DNA of 64,000 nt. Source: CALJFL01 sp963669435. Its GTDB lineage: Bacteria; Pseudomonadota; Gammaproteobacteria; Pseudomonadales; Halieaceae. The notes beneath the pieces are model-generated. The model was not told the origin of the DNA, did not search any database, and saw nothing but the letters and a program-made list of their open reading frames with translations. This document shows, one piece after another, positions 62,897 through 64,000 of the stretch. Every line of letters begins with the position of its first letter. Position 1 is the stretch's first letter. The position numbers and the translations under genes are program-made. Location of the stretch: NCBI GenBank assembly GCA_963669435.1, contig OY770025.1, forward strand, positions 4,650,001-4,714,000, given 5' to 3'.

Positions 62897-63840
62897 TCTT
62901 TGCCCTCCATGCGCATGAGTAGCTCACGGTATTCTGCGGCCTCTTTGACAGGAACACGCAGGATGCCCGCGACCGTGCGATTGAGTTCAACTGAAAAGGC
63001 CCGGGGAATATACACACGCGCGGTCTGTTCAGGGCCAGCATCGCGCCTCGATACCACCGACAGAATATCCTCAACTACGTCCGTCGGTGCTGAGTACACA
63101 GCGGCCAGGGCGCCCGAGCGCGCATACTTCTTCGAATAAGCGATAACCGGGGTGCGTGTCTGTGAACTGATTTTGAGGATCCACTTTGCAGCAGACACGG
63201 TCGTAGCGCGTTTACCGGGTAACGCGATAACAAAATCACTGCGCTGGATAATCGGGCTGAGTTCGTTGATCGGGCGGCTGTCGCTGGCGACGGTGACGTA
63301 GCTTAACGCCACCCCCTTGTCGGCGTCAGGAGCGAAATCCCTGACCGCGTTATCAACATCGCCAGTCAGCACACCCACGTCCCGGGCCTCGGGCAACAAA
63401 AGCGCACCCAATTGGTACAACCGGGCGAGGGGCTGATCCAGGTAAATGGCAGACACACCCTGAGCCAAGGCCCCGTCGACGGATTCAAAATACATTGTCG
63501 CCAGGTAGTTGAAGCCGCTCTCAGTGATCAGCGCACTAAGCACGGGGACCCCCGGAGCGAGGCGATAAACCGCCTCGGCAGCACGGGTGCCGATAGTGAG
63601 AATATCGGCGGGCGGCTCTACCAGTGGCGCCAATTCGCCATTGGCATCCAGCGCAATAACGTTAAAACGCCCCGGGTCGGCTAAACGCACTCCCGCGATG
63701 ATTTCGGCGTAAACGCCCTCTTCGCTGCTGGTCACTATCAGAGTTTTCCCGACTCGAGCGTCGGCAGAAGAAGCAGCGGGATAACACAGGGTGGCCAGCG
63801 CAAGCAGCAGTGGAACCATCGTCTGACGGCACCGCCGCAT
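62893..63840 (-). CDS. Periplasmic substrate-binding-like protein linked to the kinase
   Basis: This 315-residue protein has a signal peptide (VPLLLALATLCYPAASSADA) and a mature part resembling ABC substrate-binding proteins of the PF04392 type (KTLIVTSSEEGVYAEIIAG, LTIGTRAAEAVYRL, VGVLTGDVDNAV). No ABC permease or ATPase is nearby, so it is more likely a ligand-sensing subunit of the kinase. I use ATG 63840; a GTG at 63897 would add 19 residues before the signal peptide. Its stop overlaps the kinase start. Confidence 0.85.
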   Translation of the reverse strand: MRRCRQTMVPLLLALATLCYPAASSADARVGKTLIVTSSEEGVYAEIIAGVRLADPGRFNVIALDANGELAPLVEPPADILTIGTRAAEAVYRLAPGVPVLSALITESGFNYLATMYFESVDGALAQGVSAIYLDQPLARLYQLGALLLPEARDVGVLTGDVDNAVRDFAPDADKGVALSYVTVASDSRPINELSPIIQRSDFVIALPGKRATTVSAAKWILKISSQTRTPVIAYSKKYARSGALAAVYSAPTDVVEDILSVVSRRDAGPEQTARVYIPRAFSVELNRTVAGILRVPVKEAAEYRELLMRMEGKE

Positions 63841-63912
63841 CCAGGCTCGATCAGTTTGCAACAACCGCGGAGCAGTGAGGAATGAAAACCAGCTCACAGT
63901 AAAGTGCGGCGC

Positions 63913-64000
63913 CTAGTGCTCTGTGCTCGGTAGCGACAAGCCCAGTTTTTCGCCAAGAATGGCTGCCTGGGAGCGGTTACTGAGCCCCAGGTTCTTGAAA
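63913..64000 (-). CDS. LuxR/FixJ-type response regulator, C-terminal end only
   Basis: The last 28 codons are visible and encode FKNLGLSNRSQAAILGEKLG and a short tail before TAG (63915-63913). This is the end of a LuxR-type helix-turn-helix, in which the LGLxNRxQAA segment is the recognition helix and what follows. The body lies off the right edge. About 70 bp separate it from the binding-protein start. It is the likely output partner of the hybrid kinase. Confidence 0.85.
   Translation of the reverse strand, partial: FKNLGLSNRSQAAILGEKLGLSLPSTEH

Noticed and set aside
1..64000. CRISPR array, rRNA operon, insertion sequence or integrase
   Set aside because: I looked for regularly spaced repeats, rRNA sequence, transposase and integrase motifs on both strands and found none.

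Overview
The window looks like chromosome from a marine, heterotrophic gammaproteobacterium. The basis is four TonB-dependent receptors, many acyl-CoA catabolic genes, Tat-exported redox proteins, and housekeeping genes of gammaproteobacterial type (CvfB-like, RbgA/YlqF-like and UbiX-like proteins, a TIGR04219-type outer-membrane barrel). A Cellvibrionales-like lineage (Halieaceae or Spongiibacteraceae) fits the gene mix, but that is inference and not proven by a marker gene.

Region A (1-20.0 kb) is a CoA-ester catabolic cluster for an unidentified hydrophobic or cyclic substrate. It holds an acyl-CoA dehydrogenase (cut by the window edge), a 3Fe-4S and a 2Fe-2S ferredoxin, a GntR/FCD repressor, three oxidoreductases (two SDRs and a nitroreductase), a thiolase-fold/DUF35 pair, an amidohydrolase, two acyl-CoA ligases, two crotonases, a hot-dog hydratase, a TonB-dependent receptor and a wax-ester synthase/DGAT. 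A perfect palindrome (core ATAGTGCACTAT) lies at almost the same distance upstream of two divergent transcription units. It is the best candidate operator of the local GntR repressor.

Region B (20.1-37.1 kb) is a carbohydrate locus. A collinear minus-strand unit encodes a TonB-dependent receptor, a Gfo/Idh/MocA oxidoreductase, two xylose-isomerase-like TIM barrels, an MFS permease, a small membrane protein, a Tat-exported small subunit, a GMC dehydrogenase with a four-Cys cluster motif, and a membrane-anchored ThuA protein. A cytoplasmic GH2 beta-galactosidase and another SDR sit nearby. This set resembles a 3-keto-glycoside pathway. It is flanked by an unusual regulator made of two tandem GntR/FCD modules, and GntR-like sites (TAGTATAC type) occur at the promoters.

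Region C (37.4-37.8 kb) is a junction: a tRNA-Arg(ACG) with promoter and terminator, a nearby 14-bp copy of the tRNA 3' part, and a run of perfect hairpins. Everything to its left reads as accessory. The right side becomes visibly more GC-rich and more housekeeping-like.

Region D (38-57.8 kb) mixes core genes (outer-membrane barrel, TSUP permease, thioesterase, crotonase, SGNH lipoprotein, CvfB-like and RbgA-like proteins, UbiX) with accessory ones. The accessory genes are a Tat-exported histidine-decarboxylase-like PLP enzyme, a reductive-dehalogenase-like iron-sulfur protein, an AraC regulator, and a four-gene unit of TonB-dependent receptor, sulfatase, cupin and VOC-VOC-SRPBCC fusion that suggests use of a sulfated organic compound.

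Region E (58.0-64.0 kb) is a sensory locus transcribed leftwards: the end of a LuxR-type regulator, a periplasmic binding-protein-like gene, a hybrid histidine kinase with a degenerate first receiver and an Hpt domain, and a TonB-dependent receptor. No CRISPR array, rRNA, transposase or integrase was found.
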